DNA of 64,000 nt. Source: Clostridia bacterium (GTDB lineage: Bacteria; Bacillota; Clostridia; Oscillospirales; CAG-272). This document shows positions 24,065-32,845 of the stretch, piece after piece. A program made the translations under genes and the position numbers. The notes under the pieces are model-generated. The model was not told where the DNA came from. It did no database searches and was given only the letters and a program-made list of their open reading frames with translations. The stretch covers positions 98,835 through 162,834 of the forward strand of contig JAFTPV010000019.1 in the NCBI GenBank assembly GCA_017463125.1. Direction: 5' to 3'. The number at the start of each line of letters is the position of its first letter. The first letter of the stretch is position 1.

Positions 24065-27000
24065 ATGGAAATTTACGAAAAGGTCTCAACAAACCTGAAC
24101 TTTGTTGAGAGAGAAAAGGCTACCAGAAAGTTCTGGGAAGCAAACAAAATTTTTGAAAAGAGCGTTGATATGCGAGAGGGAGGCGAGAACTTTACCTTCT
24201 ACGACGGCCCCCCCACAGCAAACGGAAAGCCCCATATAGGACACGTTTTGACCCGTGTTATTAAGGATATGATTCCGAGATACCATACCATGAAGGGCAG
24301 ACGCGTGCTTCGTAAGGCGGGCTGGGATACTCACGGCCTTCCCGTTGAGCTTGAGGTTGAGAAGAAGCTCGGAATTGACGGCAAGGATCAGATTGAGGCT
24401 TACGGCCTTGAGCCCTTTATCGCTCATTGCAAGGAATCGGTATGGAATTATAAGGAGATGTGGGAGGACTTTTCCGGAACCGTCGGCTTTTGGGCTGATA
24501 TGGATAACCCCTACGTCACTTATACTAACGACTTTATTGAGTCGGAGTGGTGGGCTCTTAAGCAGATTTGGGATAAGGGCCTTCTTTACAAGGGCTTTAA
24601 GATCGTTCCTTACTGCCCCCGCTGCGGCACTCCCTTATCCAGCCACGAGGTTGCACAGGGCTATAAGACCGTTAAGGAGCGCTCCGCTGTTGTAAGGTTC
24701 AAGTGCATCGGTGAGGATGCTTATTTCCTCGCCTGGACAACGACACCCTGGACCCTTCCTTCAAACGTCGCGCTTTGCGTAAACCCCTCTGACACTTACT
24801 GTAAGGTAAAGGCGGCAGACGGTTACACTTACTATATGGCAAAGGCACTTCTTGACTCGGTTCTTGGCGGACTTGAGAGAGAAGAGGGGGCACCCGCCTA
24901 CGAGATACTCGAGGAAATGAAAGGTATTGACCTCGAGGGCAGAGAATACGAGGCTCTGTGGGCTTGTACCGCTGAGGCTGCAAAGAAACAGAAGAAAAAG
25001 GCTCACTACGTTACTGCCGACAACTACGTAACTATGTCCGACGGTACGGGTATCGTTCATATTGCTCCCGCCTTTGGTGAGGACGACTCCAAGGTTGGTA
25101 AGAGATACGACCTTCCCTTCGTTCAGTTCGTTGACGGCAAGGGCGAGATGACCAAGGAAACTCCTTATGCGGGTCTTTTCGTTAAAAAGGCTGACGCACC
25201 CATTCTCGTTGACCTTGATAAAGAGGGCAAGCTCTTCTCGGCTCCTAAATTTGAGCACGATTATCCTCACTGCTGGAGATGTAATACTCCTCTTATCTAT
25301 TACGCAAGAGATACCTGGTTTATCGAGATGACCAAGGTTCGCGATAATCTTATAAGAAACAATAATACTGTAAACTGGATTCCCGAGAATATCGGTAAGG
25401 GAAGATTCGGCGACTGGCTCGAGAACGTTCAGGACTGGGGACTCTCCCGTAACAGATATTGGGGAACTCCCCTTAACATTTGGGAGTGTGAGTGCGGTCA
25501 CCGCCACTCTATCGGCTCTATCGAGGAGCTGAAGAAGATGTCGAAGAATTGTCCCGAGAATATTGAGCTTCACAGACCCTTCATTGACGAGGTGACTCTC
25601 ATCTGTCCCGAGTGTCAGGGAGAGATGAAGCGCGTTCCTGAGGTTATAGACTGCTGGTTCGACTCCGGCTCGATGCCCTTTGCACAGTGGCACTATCCCT
25701 TTGAAAACAAGGAGATTTTCGAGTCGCAGTTCCCGGCAAACTTCATCTCCGAGGGCGTTGACCAGACTCGCGGCTGGTTCTATTCTCTGATGGCGATATC
25801 TACTCTCATCTTTGACAAGGCTCCTTATAAGAACGTTCTCGTTCTCGGCCACGTGCTTGATAAGGACGGACAGAAGATGTCTAAATCCAAGGGCAATGCA
25901 GTTGATCCCTTCGAGGCTCTCGAGCAGTACGGTGCAGATGCTATCCGTTGGTACTTCTACTCCAACTCTGCCCCCTGGCTTCCCAACCGCTTCTTTGGCG
26001 ACGCGGTCGTTGAGGGACAGCGCAAGTTTATGGGTACTCTTTGGAACACCTATGCGTTCTACGTTCTTTACGCTAATATTGACGGCTTTGACCCCACGAA
26101 ATACGATCTTGATAAGTCCACCCTCTCGGTTATGGATAAGTGGGTGCTCTCGAAGCTCAATACTGCCGTAGCAAAGGTTGACGACTATCTTGAAAATTAT
26201 AAGATAACCGAGGCAACGAGAGTCCTTGACGATTTCGTTGACGGTCTTTCAAACTGGTACGTAAGACGCTCACGTGAGCGCTTCTGGGTCAAGGATATGC
26301 CTACCGATAAGATAAACGCTTATCTGACTCTTTACACCGCGCTGGTAACTGTTGCGAAGGCGGCAGCTCCCATGATTCCCTTCATGGCAGAGGATATTTA
26401 CAGAAACCTCGTTTGCTCTGTTGATAAGTCTGCTCCCGAGTCGGTTCATCTTTGCGATTACCCTGCGGCAGACGAGTCTATGATAGACGCAGCACTTGAG
26501 GAGAACATGGATGAGGTTGTTGACATCGTCGTTTTAGGACGTGCTTGCCGTAACGCTGCGGCTATCAAGAATCGCCAGCCCGTTGCCAAGATGTATGTCA
26601 GCGCGGATAAGACTCCCGATGAATCCTTTATCGCGGTTATCGCAGAGGAGCTTAACGTTAAGAGCGTTGAATTTACCAGCGACGTGTCCGATTTCACAAC
26701 CTACACCTTCAAGCCCCAGCTCCGCACCGTCGGCCCCAAGTACGGTAAGTACCTCGGAGGTATCAAGAACACCCTTGCTGCCCTTGACGGTAATGCCGCT
26801 ATGGCAGAGCTTAAGGCAAACGGCGTTATTAAGTTCACGGTGAACGGCGACGAGATAGCGCTGGAAGAGGCAGACCTGCTTATAGAGATGACGAAGAAGG
26901 AGGGCTTTGAGTCCCTCGGTGACAGAGGCGTCACCGTCGTTATTGATAAGAATCTTACCCCCGAGCTTATCGAGGAGGGTAACGTCCGTGAGATAATCTC

Positions 27001-27223
27001 GAAGATTCAGACTATGCGTAAGGACTCGGGCTTTGAGGTTATGGATAATATTAAGATTTCGTTCTCGGGCAACGACGTTATCGCCGCCATAGCGGAGCGC
27101 AACGCCGAGGAAATAATGGACGAAACGCTGGGTGTTGCTCTTACGGTCGGTAATACTCTTGCAAACTCAAAGGAATGGAACATCAACGGTGAGAAGGTTA
27201 CGATTTCCGTTGAAAAGGTCTAA
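24065..27223 (+). CDS. ileS: Isoleucyl-tRNA synthetase
   Basis: About 1,052 residues, class Ia synthetase that loads isoleucine on tRNA-Ile. Motifs are KPHIGH (HIGH, about 47-52), the editing domain CP1 with AWTTTPWTLPSN, the zinc-type cysteine pairs CPRCGTPL, CWRCNTPL, CECGH and CPECQG, and DGQKMSKSKGN (KMSKS). The length and the C-terminal layout fit the IleS2 (eukaryote-like) type, often associated with mupirocin insensitivity. The ATG at 24065 is used; an upstream in-frame TTG lacks a ribosome site. It is controlled by the T-box upstream. Confidence 0.95.
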   Translation: MEIYEKVSTNLNFVEREKATRKFWEANKIFEKSVDMREGGENFTFYDGPPTANGKPHIGHVLTRVIKDMIPRYHTMKGRRVLRKAGWDTHGLPVELEVEKKLGIDGKDQIEAYGLEPFIAHCKESVWNYKEMWEDFSGTVGFWADMDNPYVTYTNDFIESEWWALKQIWDKGLLYKGFKIVPYCPRCGTPLSSHEVAQGYKTVKERSAVVRFKCIGEDAYFLAWTTTPWTLPSNVALCVNPSDTYCKVKAADGYTYYMAKALLDSVLGGLEREEGAPAYEILEEMKGIDLEGREYEALWACTAEAAKKQKKKAHYVTADNYVTMSDGTGIVHIAPAFGEDDSKVGKRYDLPFVQFVDGKGEMTKETPYAGLFVKKADAPILVDLDKEGKLFSAPKFEHDYPHCWRCNTPLIYYARDTWFIEMTKVRDNLIRNNNTVNWIPENIGKGRFGDWLENVQDWGLSRNRYWGTPLNIWECECGHRHSIGSIEELKKMSKNCPENIELHRPFIDEVTLICPECQGEMKRVPEVIDCWFDSGSMPFAQWHYPFENKEIFESQFPANFISEGVDQTRGWFYSLMAISTLIFDKAPYKNVLVLGHVLDKDGQKMSKSKGNAVDPFEALEQYGADAIRWYFYSNSAPWLPNRFFGDAVVEGQRKFMGTLWNTYAFYVLYANIDGFDPTKYDLDKSTLSVMDKWVLSKLNTAVAKVDDYLENYKITEATRVLDDFVDGLSNWYVRRSRERFWVKDMPTDKINAYLTLYTALVTVAKAAAPMIPFMAEDIYRNLVCSVDKSAPESVHLCDYPAADESMIDAALEENMDEVVDIVVLGRACRNAAAIKNRQPVAKMYVSADKTPDESFIAVIAEELNVKSVEFTSDVSDFTTYTFKPQLRTVGPKYGKYLGGIKNTLAALDGNAAMAELKANGVIKFTVNGDEIALEEADLLIEMTKKEGFESLGDRGVTVVIDKNLTPELIEEGNVREIISKIQTMRKDSGFEVMDNIKISFSGNDVIAAIAERNAEEIMDETLGVALTVGNTLANSKEWNINGEKVTISVEKV

Positions 27224-27260
27224 GCCCTTGATTTTGTAAACTAAAGTTTGTAAATGTGCA

Positions 27261-27297
27261 AAAAACATCTGCTCACTTTGCGGGCAGATGTTTTTTG
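27261..27297 (+). terminator. Intrinsic terminator of ileS
   Basis: AACATCTGC pairs with GCAGATGTT, followed by a run of T residues. Confidence 0.85.
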
Positions 27298-27340
27298 TTT
27301 CCTTTTGAAAAACAATATTAATTAAGAGTTAAATAAAATA

Positions 27341-27430
27341 TTATAAATGATTGCTTTTGTCAATATTAATTATAAATGATTGCTTTTGTCAATATTAATT
27401 ATAAATGATTGTTTTTTTGTCAATATTAAG
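27341..27430. repeat. Three tandem copies of a 29-bp AT-rich repeat
   Basis: Units start at 27341, 27370 and 27399; each begins TTATAAATGATTG and ends TTGTCAATATTAA. Units one and two are identical and unit three has one extra T and one change. They lie between the ileS terminator and the promoter of the next operon. No spacers are present, so this is not a CRISPR array. Confidence 0.85.
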
Positions 27431-27449
27431 TCAAAAAGAATTCGGGATA

Positions 27450-27478
27450 TTGCTTTTTCATTTATAATATGTTAAAAT
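27450..27478 (+). promoter_or_regulatory. Promoter of the GlpA-like operon
   Basis: TTGCTT (27450-27455), 17 bp, TAAAAT (27473-27478), directly after the tandem repeats. Confidence 0.6.
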
Positions 27479-27532
27479 AATATATAAAGATTTATTTTCG
27501 GTTAGACGTGCCAAAAAGGAGAGCTGATATTT

Positions 27533-28969
27533 ATGGTTGATGTTTGTATAATCGGTGCGGGAGTTGTCGGCGGAATGATTGCCGAAAGACTCTCAAAATA
27601 CGAGCTGTCGCTTACTATCGTTGATAAGGGCGGCGACGTTGCCTTGGGCGCAACAAGGGCAAACAGCGCGATAGTTCACGCCGGCTTTGACGCCAAAGAA
27701 GGAACGCTTAAGGCTCGCCTTAACGTGCGAGGCTCTCAGATGATGGAAGAGACCTGTAAAAGACTTGGGGTAAAATACAAGAGAAACGGCTCGCTTGTCG
27801 TCGGATTTTCCGATGAGGACAGAGAAACGCTGAAAGAGCTTAAGGCAAGGGGCGAGAAAAACGGGGTCACCGGTCTTGAGCTTTTGGACAGAGAGCAAAT
27901 ACTGAAGATAGAAAAGAATATTGGTGATAGCGTTACCTGCGCTCTTCTTGCGAAAACGGGCGCCATCGTTTGCCCCTACGAGCTTTGTATGGCGGCTGTC
28001 GGGCTTGCTATGGATAACGGTGCGGCGCTTAAGCTCGACTTTGACGTTGTGAAAATAGAGCGAGAGGGTGAAGGCTACCGTGTGATTTCGGGTACGGGCG
28101 AGAGCGTTTTGGCAAAATGCGTTATAAACGCTGCCGGAGTTCACTCGGACGATATTGCGGCTCTTGTTGGTGACGAGAGCTTCACGGTTCACGCAAGGAG
28201 AGGCGAATATATGCTTCTTGATAAGGAGTGCGGAAGACTTATATCCCACACCGTTTTCCGCTGCCCCTCAAAAATGGGCAAGGGTATTCTTGTTTCTCCG
28301 ACCGTTGACGGCAACCTTCTTCTCGGTCCTACGGCAGAGGATATTGATGATAAAAGTGACGTTAAGACGACAGCCGAGGGTATTGCGAAAATAAGAGCAA
28401 GCGCCGCCGAGCAGGTTTCGGGCGTTGATTTCGGTAAGGTTATAACCTCATTTACAGGCCTTCGCTCCGTCGGAAGCACGGGTGATTTCATCATAAATTC
28501 ACCGACCGATAATTTTGTAAATGTTGCGGGAATCGAGAGCCCGGGTCTTACCTCTGCTCCCGCTATTGCAGAGTACGTTGAAGGGATGCTTTACGATATG
28601 GGTATTACACTTTCGGAAAAGCAGAGCTATATTTCAGAGCGCCGTCCGACCCATTATTTTTCTTCTCTTACAAATGAAGAAAAGAACGAAATAATAAAGG
28701 AGCACCCCGAGTATGCAAGAGTTATCTGCCGCTGCGAGCTGGTAACTGAGGGTGAGATAAGAGAGGCTATCAGAACAAACCCGCCGCCAAGAGATATTGA
28801 CGGCGTGAAGCGCAGAACCAGAGCTACAATGGGAAGATGCCAGGGCGGCTTCTGTACTCCTTCCATAGTTGAGATACTTGCCGAGGAGCTTGGTATAGAT
28901 TATGAAGAGGTAACGAAGCTTGGCGGTAAGTCCTATATAAATATCGGAAAAACCAAGTCCGGAGATTAA
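27533..28969 (+). CDS. FAD-dependent oxidoreductase, GlpA-like, with C-terminal [2Fe-2S] domain
   Basis: A 478-residue protein. The N-terminal dinucleotide fold CIIGAGVVGGMIAERL (5-20) and the DAO domain with GATRANSAIVHAGFD bind FAD; residues about 390-450 form a BFD-like iron-sulfur domain (CRCELV, GRCQGGFC). This layout is that of the GlpA-type anaerobic glycerol-3-phosphate dehydrogenase found in Clostridia and Thermotoga. It is the first gene of a three-gene operon with a GlpB-like flavoprotein and DUF1667 protein. Substrate (glycerol 3-phosphate or another 2-hydroxy acid) is inferred from the family; no glycerol kinase gene is adjacent. Confidence 0.85.
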   Translation: MVDVCIIGAGVVGGMIAERLSKYELSLTIVDKGGDVALGATRANSAIVHAGFDAKEGTLKARLNVRGSQMMEETCKRLGVKYKRNGSLVVGFSDEDRETLKELKARGEKNGVTGLELLDREQILKIEKNIGDSVTCALLAKTGAIVCPYELCMAAVGLAMDNGAALKLDFDVVKIEREGEGYRVISGTGESVLAKCVINAAGVHSDDIAALVGDESFTVHARRGEYMLLDKECGRLISHTVFRCPSKMGKGILVSPTVDGNLLLGPTAEDIDDKSDVKTTAEGIAKIRASAAEQVSGVDFGKVITSFTGLRSVGSTGDFIINSPTDNFVNVAGIESPGLTSAPAIAEYVEGMLYDMGITLSEKQSYISERRPTHYFSSLTNEEKNEIIKEHPEYARVICRCELVTEGEIREAIRTNPPPRDIDGVKRRTRATMGRCQGGFCTPSIVEILAEELGIDYEEVTKLGGKSYINIGKTKSGD

Positions 28970-28996
28970 TTTTCGGGAAAGGAACGGTTTTTGAAA

Positions 28997-30235
28997 ATGA
29001 ACGTTGATTTAGTTATAATAGGCGGAGGCCCTGCGGGAATGGCTGCGGCTGTTGCCGCCCGCAAGAGCGGTCTTGAAGATATACTTATACTTGAGCGTGA
29101 CGAGGCCCTCGGAGGAATTTTGCGTCAGTGTATTCACAACGGTTTTGGTTTGCACAGATTCGGCGAGGAGCTGACGGGACCCGAGTATGCTTATAGGTAT
29201 GAAAAAGAGGTTGTTGATCTCGGGATACCCTTTTTGACAGGAACGACCGTCGTTGATATTGATAAAAACAGACGTGTGACGGCGATGAGCGCCGAGCGCG
29301 GTATTTTCACAATTGATGCAAAGGCTATCATTCTTGCAATGGGTTGCCGTGAGCGGCCAAAGGGCGCTCTTAATATAGCGGGAACAAGACCCGCCGGAAT
29401 TTATACTGCCGGCACAGCGCAAAAATTCGTTAATATGAAAGGCTATATGCCCGGCAAGGACGTCGTTATACTTGGCTCTGGTGATATCGGACTTATTATG
29501 GCGAGGAGAATGACTCTCGAGGGCGCTAAGGTTCACGCCGTTTGTGAGCTGATGCCGTATTCCGGCGGTCTTGCCAGAAATATAGAGCAGTGTCTTAATG
29601 ATTTTAACATCCCTCTGAAGCTTTCGCACACCGTCGTTGATATCAAGGGTAAGGACAGAGTAACAGGCGTAGTTATTGCCAAGGTTGACGAAAACCGCCG
29701 TCCGATAAAGGAAACGGAGGAGCTTATCCCTTGCGATACTCTTCTCCTCTCCTGCGGACTTATCCCCGAGAATGAGCTTACGAAAAAGGCGGGAATCACT
29801 CTTGACAGAGTGACGGGAGGCGCCGTTGTAGATGGCTCAAGAGAATGTGACGTAGAGGGAATATTTGCGTGCGGAAACGTTTTGCACGTTCACGACCTCG
29901 TTGATTATGTTTCCGAGGAAGCGGAGATCGCGGGACGTGCTGCTGTAAAATATATCAGGGGCGAAAAGCTTCGCACAAATGAAATACGTGTAGACGTAGA
30001 CGGAAAAGTCAGATACACCGTGCCGAAGCTGATAAGCGAGGCGGAGGACACGAAGCTCTATTTCCGCGTTGGCTCCGTAATGCGCGACGTTTCTGTTGTT
30101 GTAAGGGAGGGGGAGCGTGTCCTTCTTAAAAAGAAGAAGCAAAAGCTCGCGCCTGCCGAGATGGAAACCGTCACGTTGACAAAAGAGATGATTGAGTCGA
30201 TAGATAGCGGCTCTATAAGCATTTCCGTAGAATAG
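28997..30235 (+). CDS. NAD(P)/FAD-dependent oxidoreductase, GlpB-like subunit
   Basis: About 412 residues of the pyridine nucleotide-disulfide oxidoreductase superfamily. The FAD site is VIIGGGPAGMAAAVAARKSG (near the N-terminus), a second nucleotide fold is VVILGSGDIGLIMARRM, and a C-terminal FAD contact is GIFACGNVLHVHDLVDYVS. It lacks the redox-active CxxC of thioredoxin-reductase types. It presumably passes electrons from the GlpA-like protein to NAD(P) or a quinone. The ATG at 28997 is preferred to a TTG two codons upstream. It is 27 bp downstream of the first gene. Confidence 0.87.
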   Translation: MNVDLVIIGGGPAGMAAAVAARKSGLEDILILERDEALGGILRQCIHNGFGLHRFGEELTGPEYAYRYEKEVVDLGIPFLTGTTVVDIDKNRRVTAMSAERGIFTIDAKAIILAMGCRERPKGALNIAGTRPAGIYTAGTAQKFVNMKGYMPGKDVVILGSGDIGLIMARRMTLEGAKVHAVCELMPYSGGLARNIEQCLNDFNIPLKLSHTVVDIKGKDRVTGVVIAKVDENRRPIKETEELIPCDTLLLSCGLIPENELTKKAGITLDRVTGGAVVDGSRECDVEGIFACGNVLHVHDLVDYVSEEAEIAGRAAVKYIRGEKLRTNEIRVDVDGKVRYTVPKLISEAEDTKLYFRVGSVMRDVSVVVREGERVLLKKKKQKLAPAEMETVTLTKEMIESIDSGSISISVE

Positions 30236-30249
30236 GAGGATAGTCTGAA

Positions 30250-30606
30250 ATGGGAAAAATCAGAAAGCTCACCTGCATCGTATGTCCTCGCGGATGCGAT
30301 ATGGAGATTGCGCTCGGTGATGGCGGCAAGGTCGTATCGGTTTCGGGCAACGCCTGTAAAAGAGGCGCGGCTTACGCGCAGGACGAATGTACTCACCCGA
30401 GGCGCACCGTTACATCAACCGTCAGGCTCTCCGATGGCAGAGTCCTCGCGGTTAAAACCGAAAGCACCATTCCGAAGGAGCTTATATTCGAGGTTATGAA
30501 GGAAATAAACTCCACCGTAGCGAGAAGCGACCTAAAGATTGGCGACGTTATAATCGAGAACGTTTCGGGAACAGGCGTTAACGTTGTTGCAACCGCAAAC
30601 GCATAA
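30250..30606 (+). CDS. DUF1667 redox-partner protein
   Basis: A 118-residue protein with the N-terminal cysteine motif CIVCPRGC (9-16) and a later Cys in NACKRGAAYA, and the family block HPRRTVTSTVRL. DUF1667 proteins regularly follow GlpA/GlpB-like genes and probably bind a metal or Fe-S centre in the same complex. It has an AGGAGG site and lies 14 bp after the GlpB-like gene. Confidence 0.9.
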   Translation: MGKIRKLTCIVCPRGCDMEIALGDGGKVVSVSGNACKRGAAYAQDECTHPRRTVTSTVRLSDGRVLAVKTESTIPKELIFEVMKEINSTVARSDLKIGDVIIENVSGTGVNVVATANA

Positions 30607-30610
30607 AAGC

Positions 30611-30640
30611 AAAGGACTGTCAAAAGGCAGTCCTTTTACA
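30611..30640 (+). terminator. Terminator of the GlpAB/DUF1667 operon
   Basis: AAAGGACTG pairs with CAGTCCTTT, followed by T residues, just after the DUF1667 stop. Confidence 0.8.
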
Positions 30641-30643
30641 TAT

Positions 30644-30673
30644 AAAAAGCGTGCGATGAAAAATCGCACGCTT
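30644..30673 (-). terminator. Terminator of the Cys-repeat lipoprotein gene
   Basis: AAGCGTGCGAT pairs with ATCGCACGCTT; on the minus strand it is followed by TTTATA. Confidence 0.8.
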
Positions 30674-30681
30674 AAATTTTC

Positions 30682-31665
30682 TTAGGTGGTTGCGCCGGAT
30701 TCAACCGTGCCGTTATCTACATCTTCACCGTTGCCGGTAGAACTGTCGGTCGGCTGATTTGCTCCACATTCTGAGCAAATATTAGCACCTGCTTCTTCAT
30801 TCGGCTCATAATTATGATTATTACGGGAGACTTCATAATCACAGCCATCTCTCGTGCATTCCGCCTTTTCTTCACAGCTTGTAGTACCTTCAACAGCGAC
30901 CCACTCGCCCATCTGATGGTCTAAAGCAGGAATCTCTTCAGATGTAGCAACTTGTGTTTCGCAATCTTTGCACCAAATACCTGCGGTGCAACCAGCCTCG
31001 GTACACGTGGGTTCTTTAGCCTTCGTAGTGACTTGGGTATTGACGTGATTAGTAGGATCGATTGCAGTTTCTACGGATTCTGAAACGTAGCCGCAACCTT
31101 CGCGGTTGCACTTATATCCTGTGGTCTTTCCTGTTGTCTTACACGTTGCCGCCTCTGCCTTTTGAGTTGTTTCAATATCATGACCAAGAGGAGGGGTTAT
31201 TTTGGGCTTCTTGCTTTCGTCAGGATTATAGTTATGGCAGTATTCGCAGATTTCTCCGCCTTCATATCCTGCTTCCGTACAGGTGGGAAGAACTGTGGGA
31301 GCAGCGATATATTTGTGACCAAGCTTAGTAATGATTTCTGCTTTTACAACCATTTCACCGCAACGTTCACACATTGCACTCGGAGTTTTGCCGTCGGTCG
31401 TACAGGTAACGGTAAGACCCTGAATTTGCTTTTCAACGTGGCCTAGTGCAGTACCCGTTGCAACAGGCGCTTTGAATATGTAGCCGCAATCCGCGCACTT
31501 CGTTCCCTCTCTGTATGCGGGCTCAGTACACGTTGCCTGAGTGGCCTTTATGGTCACTGTGTTTTCATGCTTGCACTCCTCTTTCTCCTGTGCGAAGAGA
31601 TCGCAGGATGTAAAGACTAATAACGACAGCGCAAGCGCTGTTAAAGATATCAAAAGCTTTTTCAT
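30682..31665 (-). CDS. Lipoprotein with tandem CxxC repeats
   Basis: A 327-residue protein. The signal peptide ends in a lipobox FTSC (Cys20). The mature part has five to six imperfect repeats of about 40-55 residues, each with a pattern like ATCTEPAYREGTKCADCG: one Cys, then a CxxC pair, followed by a conserved LGH. A Ser/Gly/Asp-rich tail ends the protein. Each unit carries about three cysteines, suggesting zinc or disulfide knobs. Related repeats occur in large clostridial surface proteins; function is unknown. A terminator follows, and no partner gene is near. Confidence 0.8.
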   Translation of the reverse strand: MKKLLISLTALALSLLVFTSCDLFAQEKEECKHENTVTIKATQATCTEPAYREGTKCADCGYIFKAPVATGTALGHVEKQIQGLTVTCTTDGKTPSAMCERCGEMVVKAEIITKLGHKYIAAPTVLPTCTEAGYEGGEICEYCHNYNPDESKKPKITPPLGHDIETTQKAEAATCKTTGKTTGYKCNREGCGYVSESVETAIDPTNHVNTQVTTKAKEPTCTEAGCTAGIWCKDCETQVATSEEIPALDHQMGEWVAVEGTTSCEEKAECTRDGCDYEVSRNNHNYEPNEEAGANICSECGANQPTDSSTGNGEDVDNGTVESGATT

Positions 31666-31871
31666 AAGTAATATCTGCCTTTCGATAATTTTTAGTATAT
31701 TTATTTTACATTAAATAAAATTCAAAGTCAATAGTAAAAAAGAGAAAAAAATATTTAACTTTGAAAAAACCGCATTGTCGTGAAATTTTAGCTCTCGCTT
31801 TTGTGCAAAATACCCAATTGTCTAAGGTATAATACATAAAAAGAAGAGGATTTCTATTCTTTATAGAAAAA

Positions 31872-32825
31872 TCAAATGTTGTTTATCCTTCTGTCATCGC
31901 CTATAAAATGGAGTGGCCTGTAATCTACGCCCATAATGCGAGAGTATATTCTGTCCTCGTATTTTTGGGAGATTTCCTTTGCCGAGAGGTTTGTTGAAAT
32001 TATCGTCGGCAGCCCCTTGTTTTGCCTTGTGTTTATAAGATTATATATGCAGGAGAGGGAGAAGGGCGTGTTGAACTCCGTACCCAGATCGTCCACTATC
32101 AGAAGATCGCACTCCAGATATTTATCCGACCTCGGCTCACCCCCGGAGTATCCGCTCTTGAATTTATCCGTTTCAAAATCCGAGATGATATTCTGAATAC
32201 TGTCGTATACGACGTCGTACCCCTGCTTGATTATCTCCTTTGCAATAGCGGTGGAGATATGAGTTTTTCCCGTTCCCGTAGTGCCAATAAGCAGTAGGTT
32301 TTCTTTCTTTTCAGCAAAATTCTTGACGTATTTTTTTGCCATTTGAACGACCCTTTGCATATGCTCGTAAACCTTGTGGTCGTTTTTGTATATATCTACA
32401 AGGAAATTATCGAAGGACTGCTTTTCAATCAGATTTCCCATACCCGAGGAGGCTATCGTGGCCTTTATCAGCTCCTCCTTAAGACAGCGGCAAACCCTGC
32501 CTCCGTTTACGTAGCCCGTGTCAGAGCACTCCTTGCAGAAATGGTGCACGTCGGTGTAATCCTCGGGATATCCGAGGCTCACTATAAGCTCGCGGCGGCG
32601 GCGGTTTAGCTCCACGTTTCTTTCCTTTATCGGTGTAACGTCATCACCGCAGAGCGCCGCCTTAAAGAGCAGACGCCCCGTTTTACTAAGCTCTTCGTCG
32701 ATGGCTCTTATCTCGGGGGATTTCATTCTCATCTCCTCGGCACGCACGTCGGCATCTCTCTCCGCCTCGTTTCTGCGGCGCTCTATCTCGTACTTTACCC
32801 GAGAATAGTTTTCGTAATTATACAT
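31872..32825 (-). CDS. DnaC/DnaI-like replicative helicase loader (AAA+ ATPase)
   Basis: About 317 residues. An N-terminal helical part ends in a zinc-type motif CKECSDTGYVNGGRVCRC (about 96-113), followed by an AAA+ domain with Walker A GTTGTGKTH (about 180), Walker B LLIVDDLGTE and arginine-finger region IYSRIMG. This layout fits DnaI/DnaC helicase loaders rather than IstB transposon proteins. It directly follows the dnaD gene by 20 bp in the operon, the arrangement known for DnaD-DnaC pairs in Clostridia. Start at 32825 is supported by AAAGGATGG. Confidence 0.88.
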   Translation of the reverse strand: MYNYENYSRVKYEIERRRNEAERDADVRAEEMRMKSPEIRAIDEELSKTGRLLFKAALCGDDVTPIKERNVELNRRRRELIVSLGYPEDYTDVHHFCKECSDTGYVNGGRVCRCLKEELIKATIASSGMGNLIEKQSFDNFLVDIYKNDHKVYEHMQRVVQMAKKYVKNFAEKKENLLLIGTTGTGKTHISTAIAKEIIKQGYDVVYDSIQNIISDFETDKFKSGYSGGEPRSDKYLECDLLIVDDLGTEFNTPFSLSCIYNLINTRQNKGLPTIISTNLSAKEISQKYEDRIYSRIMGVDYRPLHFIGDDRRINNI

Positions 32826-32845
32826 AAAAAACCATCCTTTCAAAA

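Noticed and set aside
24761-25852. Open frame of 363 codons opposite ileS
   Set aside because: It is a shadow of the high-bias ileS frame with no recognisable domain; the ileS motifs on the plus strand are complete.
27341-27430. Possible CRISPR array
   Set aside because: The 29-bp units are head-to-tail without spacers, and no cas genes are present.
31872-32825. IstB-type transposition helper
   Set aside because: No IstA transposase or terminal repeats; the zinc motif and dnaD neighbour fit a helicase loader.
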